Source of the DNA: Sanghuangporus weigelae
Taxonomy: Eukaryota > Basidiomycota > Agaricomycetes > Hymenochaetales > Hymenochaetaceae
NCBI GenBank assembly: GCA_033182465.1
Contig: CP137318.1
Span: 992,001-1,056,000 of the forward strand
Direction of reading: 5' to 3'
DNA length: 64,000 nt
In this document: one piece after another, positions 17,549-30,462 of the stretch
How the letters are laid out: each line of letters starts with the position of its first letter
Position numbering within the stretch: position 1 is the first letter of the stretch
Made by a program: the position numbers and the translations under genes
The notes under the pieces: generated by a model
What the model was told of the DNA's origin: nothing
The model's input: the letters and a program-made list of their open reading frames with translations, nothing else
The model's database searches: none

Positions 17549-20500
17549 ATGGATTCAGAAGTCCTACAATGTCTTGCTTCTTCTTTGAGTGCAGATCCAA
17601 ACACGCGTATGAGTGCAGAGCTCAAATTGAATGAGTTTTTTGCTAATCCAGGTTTGTGGATCGTTTTGATCACCGCGATGCGTTGTATAATGACGCGTTT
17701 GTGGTTGTGAAGCCACTTGTCTTGCCCTTGCATCTATCACGATTTCGCAGGATATCGACGTGTCTTTGAGACAGATAAGTAGTATTTTCGGTTTGATTCC
17801 GTTCGAAATCCTGACAGTTCTCCCTTAATTACTCAGCAGTCATCGTACTTCACAAGTATGTGAAGGAAAGGTGGTCGCCATTCTTTCCATCCTTCAAGGG
17901 GAACGCTCCATCCGTCGAGGTAGCGTTTTCTACTAGTAGCTGGGTTTTATCTACTGCTGATATGCCGGAAAATCAAAGTTCAAGACACAGGTTCGCGACG
18001 CCATCTTCAAGGCTCTATCGGACCCAAATCGAAAGATCAGATCATCGAGCGTGAGCGCAGTTTTCTTTACTTCATCATTCATATTGAGCGGAGGCGACAG
18101 GCTCGCACATTGTCTCTCATTGCAAGTTCCGACTGGCCAGACGAATATCCAGATCTTCTCTCATCTTTAATGGGCCTTTTATCATCCTCGTCTTTGGACT
18201 CGGTACACGGGGCAATGCAAGTTTTGAATGAGTTCATAAAATCCGACCTTACGGAGGATCAAATTCTTCCTTTACTACGCGAACTTCTTCCGGTCTTACT
18301 TAGTATTCTTGGTTCTACCCAGGTGGGGCTGGTCTTCTTCCCGATGTTCAGGAAACTCACTATATGCTGCAGCATACACCGATGACTCGAGCCCGGACCG
18401 TTTCCGTCTTCCGCCAGTGCATTGGAACGCTGTACATGGTCAAGGAACAACACCCTCAAGCTGTTAAGGAAGCTACTGGATCTATTCTTCCTGTCTGGAT
18501 TGACGCGTTTAAAGTATTGTTGAATGTGTCCCTCGAAAGCGACGTCGAGAACGTACAATCTTGGGATGCTCTTGCTATTCGCATCGAAATATTTAAAGTG
18601 CGTCTCGCATAGTCCCGAAGGCGATGTATTGACACCTGTGCCTACAGACTCTAGATACTATTCATATGAGCTTCGCCAAGTCGTTGTCGCCTCACTACAA
18701 TGAGCTTCTAAATACCGCACTTGCACATTTACAAGTCCTTTTGCCCACATTTTCTCGTTATTATTTGTCGTCATCCGCTGCTCCTCCTACGGCATCAGAG
18801 GAAGATCCAATTGAGCTTTCTATGCTTGGTTGCCCGGTCATTGACTTTATCGCTGCACTTACCCGGAGTAGCAAAGCAAAATCCTGGTTGCAATCTTCCA
18901 CTGTTGAAGCGCTCATTGTTGCATTATGCGGTTGGATGCAGATGACCGAAGACGACGTAAGCATAACTTAACCATTTAGTACCTTCATCGTCGTATTGAA
19001 GGACCACACAGGAAGAAAACTGGGGGAATGACCCTAATGCATTTGTCGCTCATGAAGATGACGAAACGCAATCGTACTCCTTACGAGTCGCAAGTCTTGA
19101 CTTACTGGCTGTGAGGATAGAGATTGACCTTCAAGGATCTTCATTGAAGTTTGCCTTTTTAGAATCTTGTTGAGCGTGAACCTGCTGTGACAATCAGTGG
19201 ACTTTCACAAGCTGCTAATCGCATAGTCTCGGAGTCTAAACAAGCACGCGATTCTGGAAATTCTGAATGGTATTTCAACTTCTGAATATACGCAGAAACG
19301 TATATTGACGGCCTTCGCAGGTGGCGGCCCGTTGAAGCGGTCTTGCTAGCCCTGGGCTCCGTCTCTGAAGATGTGCAAGACTTTTGCAGCAATGAGCAGG
19401 AAGTGGGACGATCAAAGCCGATAGATATCGAGTCGCTGTTGTCCGATCTCATTCCCCAGTTACTTTCATTGTCAGGTATTGTACTATTCAACATGTTTTC
19501 AAGAAGGTCACCTTAGACTTATTGCGTCAAAGAATGTCCGTTTCTACAAGGCCGTGGCTTTGTTTTCGCTAGTCAATATTCTAGCCTCCTACCGTCCCAT
19601 TTAGCAGACCAATATGTGTCAGCGGCCATTTCAGTTATGGAGACGGAGAGTGCAAGTGTACCCATCAAAGTGTCTGCGGTGAAAGCTATCCAGAAGCACG
19701 TATTTTCCAAATGATTTTGCATGCGTTCTGACGATAAAGCCGTAGTTTCGCATCTGGAATGAGCGATTCGAATCTGCTTCCAGTCGCACTCCGCATCGCA
19801 AAAGACTTGGGCCCGTTCTTGTTGGCAACTACAGAAGATACACTGTCTCTGGTGCTTGAAACCCTTTCGTCCGTCATGAACGTTGGGAAGGGTACTTGGA
19901 TAACTCCAGAACTCGCTGAGCAGTTGGTCACAGCCATGTTGCAAATCTGGGCGCGCAACAATAAAGGTAATTGGCTAATTCCTGTCGGGTTTGTTCGTGT
20001 TGTGACAGAACGGCCCAGACCCGATCCTTATTTCAATCCTCACCGAGATTTTTACGTCTCTTGCTCGTTCGTCACGCCCCGGTGTCTACCAATCCGTTGT
20101 CAAAACATCGCTGCCAACTCTTTGCACTGCCATCAGCTCTGCAAAACCGGATGAATCTTGGATTACCAGTTCTGCGATCGAACTGGTGACCAGTCTTGTC
20201 GAAGGTGCACCTTCTGGGAATCTTGGTGAAGGCTTCTTCACTACGCTGGCGCCATGTTTATTCGATTGTCTGCGCGTGGCAGAAGATAGGGACGTTTTGC
20301 AGGTATGTGCCGTGTCGCAACCAAGAAATGATAAGTTATTCACCGAGGATCAGAATGGCGTCTATTGTCTAACTTGGATCGTCCGAAAAGATGTAAAGCA
20401 AATTCTCGATTGGCAGGATGCTTCCGGACAAAGTGGTGTGGACAAGATACTTGCAGTCATTGCAAAGTTGTTGGAAAATGAAGACGAGTCGGGTGGCCTT

Positions 20501-21776
20501 GTTATCGGTGACCTGATCATACATCTATTACGACGGGCAAGTTCTTCCATTGTTTCCGTTTTGCCTGAGCTTCTGCAGGCAATGGTACGCAGAATGCAGA
20601 CTGCGAAGACGGCAACGTTTGTTCAAAGTCTCGTCATTCCATTCGCTTTTTTGATGCAGAGCGAGAGAGATACGGTCCTTTCCCTCCTTGAGGGTATTGA
20701 TGTGAATGGCCGTTCTGGACTTGATATTCTCATTCAGACATGGTGCGAGAATGCCGAAGTGTTCCAAGGGTTCTGGCCAAGTCGAGTCAGGTAAGAGAGA
20801 TTTTTTCGAAGAAACTTAAAGCTGATTGTTTTAAAAGTACTCTCGGGCTTTGTCAGCTTTTCACGTCACAGCGGCCGAGTCTACAAAGCCTTCTTGTGAA
20901 AGGTGACATTATTGTAACCCCGGAAACGAGGGATGGTGAGTGCTTGTATTCCATTTTTACTAGGTTTGATTGGATGCGAGCTCGATACCCAGTCATTGTC
21001 ACGCGTTCTAGGGCAAAGAAGAGTGCGCTGTGTTTTTATCCTAACATCGGACTAATCATAACTTACGATTGTGCCCTTTTAGCACCACATGAGTTCACGA
21101 AAATTCCATTTCCTGTAAAGGCTCTTAAGCTTATCGTGAGCGACCTGCATTCAAATGGCGAATCCGCCACGATGGGCACAGTTACGACTCAGGCTGGGAG
21201 CATCGGTGCTGAATCGGATGATGGGGTGAGTGATTGCAGATTTTGGGGCATCGATGGCAACTATATTAACTACGTAATAGGATGAAGACTGGGAAGACGA
21301 GGACGGTGTAAATCCGTTGAATAAAGACGAGATAGCCTTTTTGTCCGGTGAGTGTCTGCGCACTTACGTAAAAAATTCTGAGCTGAATCTCTGGTGATAG
21401 ACATGCTCGGGCCGCGGGCTGGTGCCTTTGATGAGGATGACATTCCTGATGATATTGATGACGAGGATCTGAAGAATGACCCCATTTCTCAGATGGACAT
21501 GACGGTGAGAGCATTCCTCGCTTTTTCACAGCAGTCCTCGCGGGGGTCCAACGACGCTTGTTGGTGTTGCTCTCACCGTCAATGGCACTAATTATAATGC
21601 GCCTCGTTTTTGTTTCCAATTTTCTGATCACTCTTACTCCTGGACAGGCCCACTTGATATCTTTCGTGAAGGAGTGCGCATCCCACAATACTAACAATTT
21701 CTCTGGTGTCGTAAACCAGATGAGTGCGGAGGAAATGCTTGTTATTCAACGGCTCCTCAACGAATCGCGTGGGTAA
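17549..21776 (+). CDS. Importin-9 / Kap114-type karyopherin, about 20 exons
   Basis: Importin-beta family receptor that carries histones H2A-H2B, TBP and other cargo into the nucleus. Exons join in frame from 17,549 (MDSEVLQCL, importin N-terminal HEAT region) through SLRQITVIVLHKYVKERW (18 kb), SSDWPDEYPDLLSSL, ECPFLQGRGFVFASQY (19.6 kb), RIAKDLGPFLLATTEDTL (19.8 kb), IPFPVKALKLIVSDL (21.1 kb), the acidic DEDWEDEDGV loop (21.3 kb) typical of this subfamily, and NMSAEE-like VNQMSAEEMLVIQ at the stop. Total length is about 1,030 residues, matching IPO9/Kap114. Most introns are 45-60 bp. One join is unsolved: between 19,690 and 19,790 no GT..AG pair links VKAIQK to PVALRIAKD in frame, although DDKAVVSHLE, which belongs there, is readable in another phase. 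This is either an indel or an unusual intron. Confidence 0.9.
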
Positions 21777-22741
21777 TGAAAGGAAAAGAGAAAATTAGAC
21801 GGCTACTCAATGGATCTAGCGGTGAAGACCTGTCTTACATACTAATACTTAGTTCCCCCGAAGTTTATCATGAAATAATGTTTGATTTTCCAACTACATG
21901 AAGAATACGTGTTATCGCATATGCTGCGCGCAAACTGGGCGCTCAAACTCCGAAGAATACACTTTCATCAGAGTCTTGAGCTCAGACGGAACTTATAAAG
22001 TTCCGCACTTCCGCGACAGGCATAGACGACGCCCCGTGAGGCAGGGGCAGAAATAGTAGTGCCCCCGCTACAATCCGGACGAATGCTCATCTAGTCAAAG
22101 GTCCAATCTCTTTTCAGGTGATTCATTGGGCGTGCAACGCGAAGGCTAAATTATCTTGTGCAGACCACCTGGAGCATGGTCGACAGGGAAGCCGTGAATT
22201 TTACCTTTTGGCGGTCGGATTACGTAACTGATGACACGCCAGCTCAAGGAGTTGACTTGTGATGTTTGGTTTGGGGCTGTGACAGGATGCTTTTACTTTT
22301 GACCGACTCACTTCTGTATGTCAAGTCACCACAGGCGACATATGAACGTAATCTGAGAAGAACTGGCCACAAATACAATGAAGACAACATCTTCTGTAGG
22401 CGCCACGCTCTAGTCATCGGGCGCATTCTCTTGGATCTCTTGGATCTCTCTTACTAGGTGCTCTAGATTGCCTGGTTCACCCCAAAGCCGTAATGAGCGG
22501 ATATTTAGGTTCCCACTGCCTTTTTGATGTGTCATTTCAATCAGACTTGACACAGAGAAGAGTCCACCCGACTCGTATTCGCTTTCCGGCTGAGCTACCC
22601 TATCTGGACCACACCTATTCGGGAGATCTAGGTGGTCATTACCACTCAGGGTCCATCCCGTCCTTAGGGTACATATAGTATGCCTGGTAAAATGATTCTT
22701 TCTTCATCGCCCACTCTTCCTGTTATACTCAAGAGTACAGC
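21777..22741. other. Intergenic, nothing recognised
   Basis: About 965 bases between the importin-9 stop and the F-box gene. No conserved frame, tRNA-like pattern or repeat was found. The last 100 bases presumably hold the F-box gene promoter. Confidence 0.4.
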
Positions 22742-24044
22742 ATGCATACCACAAATATCCTTGCCGCTCAGCACTCTCTGGTACGTCCAATGCCTTCTCT
22801 TAGTCTCCATGCTGACAGAATTGTTTATATGTTTCTAGAGCAAGCAAACATTTACATCCGTTCAGAAATCTCTGGCTTCTGTACCGACAGCGCGTAATGC
22901 GCCATGTCCGTTGCCCGTGGAGATCGTTACACTGATACTGGAGTTGGCATACTATAACGAAAACTTGGACCCAGACTATCAATTTCTTTCGGTCTGTGCT
23001 CTCGTCTGCAGAAGTTGGTCTGCGCCTTCACAAGCACTCCTATTTAACCATGTAACCCTTCGATCGAGCTCTGCATTCCTTGCCTTTCGATCAGCTGTAG
23101 ACGCCACCACGGTTCGGGGTCGAACTCTCCGGAGCAATGTCGTACGCCTGCGAATTATAATAGATCACAATCATCCAGACCAGCTCTCACATCATGCACT
23201 CGCAATGATAGTTCTTTCTTGCCCGAATCTATACGAACTTGACCTTGCAATATACGGCTGCGGCGTCCCAACATCCTCTACCGACGGTACCTCACGCGTT
23301 CGCATTTTTCGAGCAGCGCCATCTTTTGATACCGAGACGCTCAATTTGCTTCGAGCAGGGCCATCTATCCGATCGATGAAGTTCGCCAACTGGTCAGACA
23401 ATGATCAACTGGCTATTCAGCTCCTTTCAGACGTCTGGCCTGCCCTGACGGCCGTTTCGCTCAGAGGAACGCCACCTCGTTTACCGGCTTTCGATGACAG
23501 CCCTCTTTTGCCTTTCGAATGTCCATTGAGCGAACTTAGATTTGGATTCCAAGTGATGCCATGCCCAGACTTCATCAGCTGGCTCGTGCAGAATTCTAGA
23601 CATTCACTTCGACACCTAGAACTAGAACGACTCCCAACCACTGACGTTCTAGAAGCTCTATTGAGTAGATGTGGACTTTCCTTGGAGTCGCTTGCGTTTT
23701 CGTCGTGTGCGTCGCGTGATCAGGGCGTGTGGATGCATGGATGCAAGAAGCTCAAAGAGTTCAGGTTCGAGAGCTCGAACGTCTCTCCTCTCCTTCTGAG
23801 TCAGCTACCCGCTACTGTGGAACACCTAGCGTTCTCAATCAGCAGGGACACACCGTTGTACCTCATGGTCAATCTGGTCAAGACCCGTCGACATCTCAAG
23901 GCTGTTACCATCCATGTTTGGGACGACGCTGCATCGCACCCCCAAATGCCGAGTCTGAAGATTGCGTGTGCACGCAACGGCGTGGAGCTCGTTGTTGTGT
24001 GTGGCATCCGGCAATTCCGCGAGGCAGTCGTGAGTCTCGCTTAA
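22742..24044 (+). CDS. F-box-like protein with leucine-rich stretches
   Basis: Exon 1 (22,742-22,780, MHTTNILAAQHSL) joins exon 2 (22,839-24,044) to give 414 residues. Around residues 35-70, LPVEIVTLILELAYY, then VCALVCRSW, is a degenerate F-box as found in the large agaricomycete F-box families; the rest shows irregular leucine-rich repeats (CPNLYELDL, LRHLELERL, LESLAFSSC). Such proteins recruit substrates to SCF ubiquitin ligases, but many fungal members are lineage-specific and uncharacterised. A start inside exon 2 is less likely because the first in-frame ATG would remove the F-box. Confidence 0.75.
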
Positions 24045-25984
24045 TCTCGTCTCTTCTTGCCACGCCAAATTGAACTCAAATGGTTTACTACTTTTTTTAG
24101 CGAGGCGATCCGATACCATATCCCTCGTATCCGCGTCTCAAGGAACCCGCGAACTTTCGCAGGATGTTCCACATCTCTAGGCACGCGAGGGAAGGCGAAC
24201 TTGCGAAAAGTTCAACGCGACGACAGCGTCCGCGTGCTGAATCTGCCTCAGCAATGCTCACGCATCCTGTACTGCCCGAGTTAGCCGGTACTAATGAAGT
24301 GACTATTACTGCCGATGGTGAACGCAAAAAGTAATGATTCGAATCGGTAGCATTGCAGGCCGGATCGACTCCAACCTAAATGCGCACATCAAGAAGTCGG
24401 CGCACTCCGAGAACCAAAATTCCCGTACATTATTCGCCTACCCACGACAATCTGGTCTATTTCTGTATATTATGCCCACTTATTGCGCCTGAGACAGCAA
24501 AAGAGCGCATTCTTTTCAAATATCCAGGTTCGCGTGCGTCTTCTTATCATCCCTTTATTGCTTGTTCGCTCACTCATCGCGTTCGTTTGCCATCTTCAGC
24601 GAACAGCTTCTCACAGAAATTTATCCAACCTTATCCCATCATCCTTCTGGCGCAGCGTTTTGTCTGTTTTACCGGAATACCTGCGCGTGTAACAAACGTG
24701 TCCTCCGATACGCACTAATACCACAGTCTCGATCGAGGATCGATAGTCGCACACTTTCGTTCATCAACCATTCGTTATTTATCCATCTCTTCGTTGTACT
24801 TATTCTTCTAGACTCTTTCCTAGACTCCATCTGTCTAACGTGCTGACTAGCCCAGATGTCCACAATTGCAAATAAGTGTAATGCATGATTACTTTGGACC
24901 CAATCGGCGCTGCTTCCGGGCACCGTATTGATCTGTGCTAGTGCGCCTAGATAAACCTCTTGCCTTGACCATCTCAGAATCGTTAAATCGAATGAAATTT
25001 GTATTACAATTCTATCAATCAAAGGAGCGATCCGCTAACGCTGATAATGAATGGAGACAACCGTGAGCCTGGCCATGCCATTTCGTCATTCCGAGACACC
25101 GAACTTCACTTCCGCGTTCGCTTCCGCTCCGAGACTAAGCGAAAAGTGCTAATGGAAAAGGAATGACTGCCGGAGATCGAGATCGGGTCATTTTCTAAAG
25201 TTCAATGGCTAGACAAATTCAAAAACCCTTTATTCACATACAATCCTTTACTTCATTTTCTTGGCGCCGCAGAGTTCTAAAGTGGTCAACTTGCGGTCAT
25301 TTGAGGCATGCTTATCGTAATGCGTTCATGACCGGCTCGTGAATGAAATATGAGGCGGACCGTGTTCCTAGGCAGAGCCATATACAGACATCAACTAACA
25401 GTTCAATCTTGGATCAGAAAGACGAGATCTATACCGCGAAGAACTTGATAATGCTCTACAACTTATTCAAAAACGGAACAGAATCATTTCCGTTCAGTTT
25501 TCAGGCGAGAATTTCTGGGCTGATGAGTGACGAGTTGTCAAAGGTACTCAGATATAATTCATTGCATTTGAGGGGCTCCGACAGTCACGCATGATATCTA
25601 GATTGTCGGTGTTGCGTACCGAAACTCAAGTCTGCGTCTCCACATCACCATCCCGAACAGCTTCTCCGCTTGCTTGAGACCTCTTCGCTCTTCCCTTCAG
25701 CCTGATTCGGCATGTGGTAAATAATGTGGCAAAGCGGGAAGCAGGGGCTCGGGAAGGCTGCTAGTATTGATGGATGCTCAGTGCGACCAACCCGCCAGCG
25801 GTGTCTTCGGGAAGCTAGGCAGAGATGATGTGGCACGCAATACGGCCCGTGAATGGGTTTATATATGAGTTTTGAATACAAGGCCGGCGCTCCCGCGATG
25901 GCCGGTTCTTCTGAAGCTAAGGCTACCGTCCGGGTCGACGCGCATGCGCAATTGCGGGAAGGACAACGAACGGACGACAGCCCT
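24045..25984. other. Long intergenic stretch, nothing recognised
   Basis: About 1.9 kb between the F-box gene and the release factor gene, which converge on it. Several open frames of 60-130 codons exist on both strands, none with protein family character or splice-supported extension. No inverted or tandem repeat stood out by eye. Confidence 0.4.
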
Positions 25985-27443
25985 TCATGAGGATGAAACA
26001 CGGAAGTGCCTGAGTCCGGCCTCCATGAACCTAGCAAAATCATCCGTTATCGATTAAGATGAAATTTTATGAAGCGGAAAGTTCTATTGAGCTTACCCGT
26101 CCAAATCACCATCTAACACTGCATGCACGCCGCCGGTGCCAACTTCATAGCCTGTCCGTACGTCTTTGATGAGTTGGTACGGCTGTAGAGTGTACGAGCG
26201 AATTTGAGATCCCCATGTGATTTCAGGGAGGTTATTGTGCGTTGTGGCTTTCGCTTGAGCCCTGAAGGAGATGAAAAGATGAGAAATTTAATAGCTGGAT
26301 AAGGAGAGCATCTACTCACTTCTTGAGCTGTTCCATGTCATACAATCGCGACTTAAGCAAGGACACTGCAACAGCCCTATTTCTAGCTTGACTTCGTTCC
26401 TGTTGGCAAGCGACAACGATACCAGTCGGGATATGTGTAATCCGAACCGCGCTCTCCGTCTTATTGACATTCTGTCCTCCTGCGCCCGAGCTGCGCATCG
26501 TCTGAATCTTTAGGTCGGCGAAATTGATCTCCACTAAACTTTTCCCTGCTCCACTCCCTGACGAAGTTCCACCCTTCTCATCTATGTCCTCTTCTTCGCC
26601 AAAATAGGGTGAGACCTGGACCGAAGCGAACGAAGTGTGTCGTTGTCCGGCTGAGTCAAACGGAGACAGTCGCACCAAGCGGTGGATGCCCGACTCAAAT
26701 TGTGCATATCCATATGCGTACGCACCGTCCACACGGAGGGTACGAGACTTGATCCCAGCAATTTCTGCAATCGTCTCCTCAGCAACGGATACATCAAAGC
26801 CCCGGGATTGTGCCCAGCGCGTGTACATCCTGGACAGAATACCTGCCCAGTCGCATGCTTCCGTACCGCCTGAGCCTGATTTTATTTCTATGTACGCCCC
26901 ATGCGGATCTGCTGGTGAAGAAAGCAAGAGGGACTTGGTGAGTTCGTCTGCCCGCTTTCTAAGCGCCTCGAGCTCTGGGACGAGCTCATTGACAAATTGA
27001 TCATCTCCAGATTCATTTGCAAGTGATGAAAGCTCGGACAGAGACTCGAAGCTCGACTGAATCTCCTTCAAGGAAGATGTTTGTTTCTGAAGATGGACTA
27101 GTTGTTGTTGCTTGCGAGAAGCGGTGTTGTAGTCCCTTGTCCATAGTTCTGAGTTCTGCAATTTGTCAAGCCGTGTGGAAGATTTGGGTCGGTTCAAGCA
27201 GAACAATCTTACCTCAAGCTCTTTGGACAGTTCCTTTGCCTTCAACTCTGCGGTCTTGAGCTTCTCGCCTTGATTGACGAGAGAGAGCGCGTTGTGGATG
27301 TCCGCTAATGCCTCATGGACGGACTGGAGCACCTTGCTATTCGAAGTAGAAGTCCATCGAATTCCCAAAATCGACTTATTTGCAACACGGGATAGGCATC
27401 TTGTAGAGATAGGATGGGCACGCAGGAATCTAGCAGAAAGCAT
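25985..27443 (-). CDS. Mitochondrial RF2-type peptide chain release factor
   Basis: Four exons (27,213-27,443; 26,320-27,155; 26,097-26,261; 25,985-26,030) give 425 residues. The first intron (57 bp, GTAAGA..TTGCAG) has no stop and a length divisible by three, so read-through would add 19 residues; the bacterial alignment (KELE-NSELW) favours splicing. Class I release factors bind stop codons in the ribosomal A site and release the peptide through GGQ, here at 303-305 ([14 protein letters not shown]). The GTEACDWA and [21 protein letters not shown] segments are of the prfB (RF2) type, and the tripeptide anticodon SPF is present at 241-243. The N-terminus is rich in R, S, L and lacks acids, as in a mitochondrial presequence. 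Its start faces the small membrane protein gene. Confidence 0.9.
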
Positions 27444-27715
27444 GCCGCGGCATCAGTAGAAAAAAGTCAATAAAACCTGTCGATCTCGTAATTGCCAGAA
27501 AAGGGAAAAACGGGGAACGTGATTCAACGCCGATCACTTAAGTTCTGTTGGTCAGGCTGCTTCTTCTCTCATCGGCGAGGACGTCATAAACACAACTGAA
27601 TCAGCCCACTGGCTCTTCCGCATCAGCCAGCCTTCCGTCCCATATAAACAAGGCATGTCGGCGAAATGTGTCTCTCATATCTTATCTTCCCGCACAGTCT
27701 CAGAAAGCATCCATC
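27444..27715. promoter_or_regulatory. Divergent promoter with TATA box toward the plus gene
   Basis: 272 bases between two divergent starts. TATAAA at 27,643-27,648 lies about 70 bases before the ATG of the membrane protein gene and fits its orientation. Confidence 0.55.
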
Positions 27716-28656
27716 ATGGGGAATGATCTTTCAACCGCACGAATCGTCGCCCCTGGCGCGTTCGTCGTCAACTTCGCCGCCCAGGTTTATGGGATGGTCT
27801 CCTCCCCCAACATGAAGGAAATCGCAGACAAGGTACTAACAAGACGAAACCCCATGTATTCTGGACACTGAACAAAGATGTAGAACCACTATGCCTTCTC
27901 CCAAACCCACTCTTCATTGGAGCGTTCTTTGCACCCCAGATGGTTTTGCAACTTTTCTGGATTAGAAAACTATTCCTCGATGATAATGAGGTAGACCAGG
28001 CCCAGCTAGATTACGTTCCCATATATACTCTTGGCAACCTTTGCATCGGTGTGTATTAATCCCGTCGTTAAAAACCGATAATTACTAATTCGTGTATATC
28101 CAGCTGCATGGATGATTTTCTGGAACAATGAGCAGTTTACTGCCTCTCAGATATTCGTTACCATCAACTCGCTCGCTCAGCTGTATGCAGTGGCGACCCT
28201 ACCGGCGTACTCGTCTCAGAATGCGCTTACCCACTGGGTCGCGAAAACTACCGCAGGGATTGGGCTTCTCGACTTTGTCGATAACGGAGGTGTAGTTATT
28301 GTAAGTCATTCTCATCCATGTCTGGAACTTGTGTTTAAATTGATCACGTCTGTTCTTATTTTTTTTAGAAATACAGTCCCCCGGCTTCGACGCTTGTCAA
28401 AATATTAACAGCGGGATTCTTTGGGATTGCGGTAAGGATTCAGAAATTCTTGCCTGGCATTTTCGAGCCGCGTATTCTAATCCATTATATCCAGAGCCTT
28501 TTTGCTGACCCAATTTTGGGAGGTTGCGTCGTCTACGACCTAGTTGCCCTGTACGCAGGCCAGCAAGGATCTTGGCAATCCACGTTGGGTTGGTTCGCAG
28601 CAGGATCCGCTGCTATCGTAGGATTGAGGAATGTTGTCCTCACTGAGCATGCGTAA
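27716..28656 (+). CDS. Small multi-pass membrane protein, unknown, with a frame break
   Basis: Exons 27,716-27,832, 27,884-28,048, 28,104-28,300, 28,369-28,431 and 28,495-28,656 give a protein of about 234 residues with roughly five hydrophobic segments (for example GAFFAPQMVLQLFW, TLGNLCIAAWMIFW, STLGWFAAGSAAIVGL). No family with a known function is recognised; I recall similar uncharacterised proteins in agaricomycetes. Within exon 2 the frame changes near 27,900: NHYAFS is read in one phase and NPLFIGAFF in the next. One more C in the run TCTCCCAAACCC would restore a continuous reading, so this is either a sequencing indel or a real frameshift. The 63-bp last intron is in frame and stop-free, so retention is possible. 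Confidence 0.65.
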
Positions 28657-29137
28657 TCTCACTGTTGACCGAAATGATCGCATAATTCGTTGAGAACTCG
28701 ATCCCTTAATTCTGATATTTGCGTCTGCCTAGCCTTTTCTTCAGTTCACCCAAAGTTCATCGTCTCGCTTCGCAAGTGCAATTGTCCTTTTGTTTTCCAA
28801 TTAGTGATCTGACCCAGCATTCCTTCGAACTCCGCGACTTTCGTAAGCTATAACTGTATAAGTATCCTATACAAATCAATGAGTTGGAATCGAGGTTGAT
28901 TTTTTAATAACTATTCTGACAATGAGATTGTAACCGGTCATGAATCACTCACATTCTCAGCGGTCCAATGCCAAATAGCTTCATCCGTTAAAGATGGACA
29001 AGTCAAATGTAAATTGCCTTCAATAGCCTACAAACTATAGTGCCGAGGTATCATATAAAATAAAGAATCACTTAAAATTACAGCTGCGATGTATTCCTCG
29101 GTGCAGTCAGCTAGGCCCGTAAAGGACGCCGAACAGC
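28657..29137. other. Intergenic between convergent genes, nothing recognised
   Basis: AT-rich stretch holding the 3' regions of the membrane protein gene and of the first tandem paralogue. Confidence 0.4.
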
Positions 29138-30462
29138 CTAATTCAATTCTGTTTCTATGCGTTTCCATACGCTGACCATACACTCGACATATTCCTTCGA
29201 ATGGGTATACGGATACCTTTTGACTTTCTTCTCGTTGACGATGAAATCAATGAGCAAAGTTTCGTCCCGCATGATTTGGGATCCCTTCTGGAGTACACGG
29301 ACAATAGATTCAAGACGGGGCAGCTGGTCTTGCGCTTTCGTCAAATTGTCGTTTGCTATCCGAATAGAATCCTCTAGAAGCTGTATCTCTTTGCCAAGTC
29401 TGCTGATCTTTTCGGTATTCGACATCTGACTCCACGTAACCGATGGTAAATCGCTTGGGTTGCTGGCGGACAAGCTACGTGATCGCTTCCCGAGTATTGA
29501 TCGTGATCTCTCTTGATTTGAAGAGGCGGCGGTCTGACGTTCTAGCTGTTGTAAATAAGACCGGAGACGTTCCAATTCTGCTTTCTTTGCGTCCATCCTG
29601 GAGTTTGAATCTGACGACAGCGTCGTATTCACCTCTATCAGCTTGCGCTGCGACTCCACTTCATGCTTGGAAGCGTCCAAGTGCGCAAAGATTCTCTGAC
29701 GCAGTCGCTGGGCTTTCTCCTTGTACGAAGCTCCTCTTGGCCAGCTAAGCACCGGGTCCTCCACGTCCTGTGCCTCGACTTCTATGAGAAAGTATACATC
29801 ATCCAAAAGTCCCTTTGTGTCAACCATCTCAACTGGATTAAGGTGTCTTTGAAGTGAATCAAGCTGCTGCTGCTTGGTTGCATCCTTCTGCGCGGTAGGT
29901 AAGTCAGGAAAGAAAGTGCAAATTGCAGCATCGAGGATTCCACGTGAGGCTAAATCCAAGACGCGGCCGAGAACAATAGCATTTCTCCCGTTGGTATCCT
30001 ACATCTCTGTTAGAAGGCTTACACAAGAACCGCGAAGATGAACGCACGCAGAGAACTGCACGCTCGACGAGATCCGAGCGAGCATAGAAATCCCAAACCT
30101 GCGGTGTAAATATTTCTCGGAGTGAGGTGACTTCTTTGCTCATTGCAGCCACCATCACTTGTAGCTTCTGCAGTCGTCGGAGCTGTTTCTCAGCTATCAT
30201 CTGCAGCGCTTGCAGCTGTCCCTCCGCGTTTCCTTTGCACCCGCAAGTCTCGCATAACGTTCCAGCATCACTGGCGGAAGTCAAGCTGGAAATCTCAAGA
30301 CGCCACTCGTCAATGATCTCGATGGAGCGATGGGCAGCGGCATGGATCCCTAAGAAGACATGGCAGACTAGTGAGAAGTAGGAGGGGAAAGCACATGAAA
30401 GGAAACAAACCGATATGATAGCCATCGTCGTCGTCGTCGCTGACTTCCGACCGAGTAGCCAT
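29138..30462 (-). CDS. Tandem paralogue A, coiled-coil protein with CxxC motif, unknown
   Basis: Three exons (30,411-30,462; 30,048-30,349; 29,138-29,998) give 404 residues. After a short acidic start (SEVSDDDDDGYHIG) comes a helix with IEIIDEWRLEI, a CETCGCKG motif that could bind a metal, a long coiled coil, the conserved block LVERAVLC, GILDAAICTFFPDLP, and a second coiled-coil half; the end contains YPYTHSKEYVECM. No known family is recognised. It is clearly related to the next gene (paralogue B): same exon order, second exon of exactly 302 bp in both, same block order. The two lie head-to-tail, so they arose by tandem duplication. Confidence 0.75.

Noticed and set aside
25645-26043. 132-residue minus-strand frame
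   Set aside because: It overlaps the true last exon of the release factor in another phase and has random composition.
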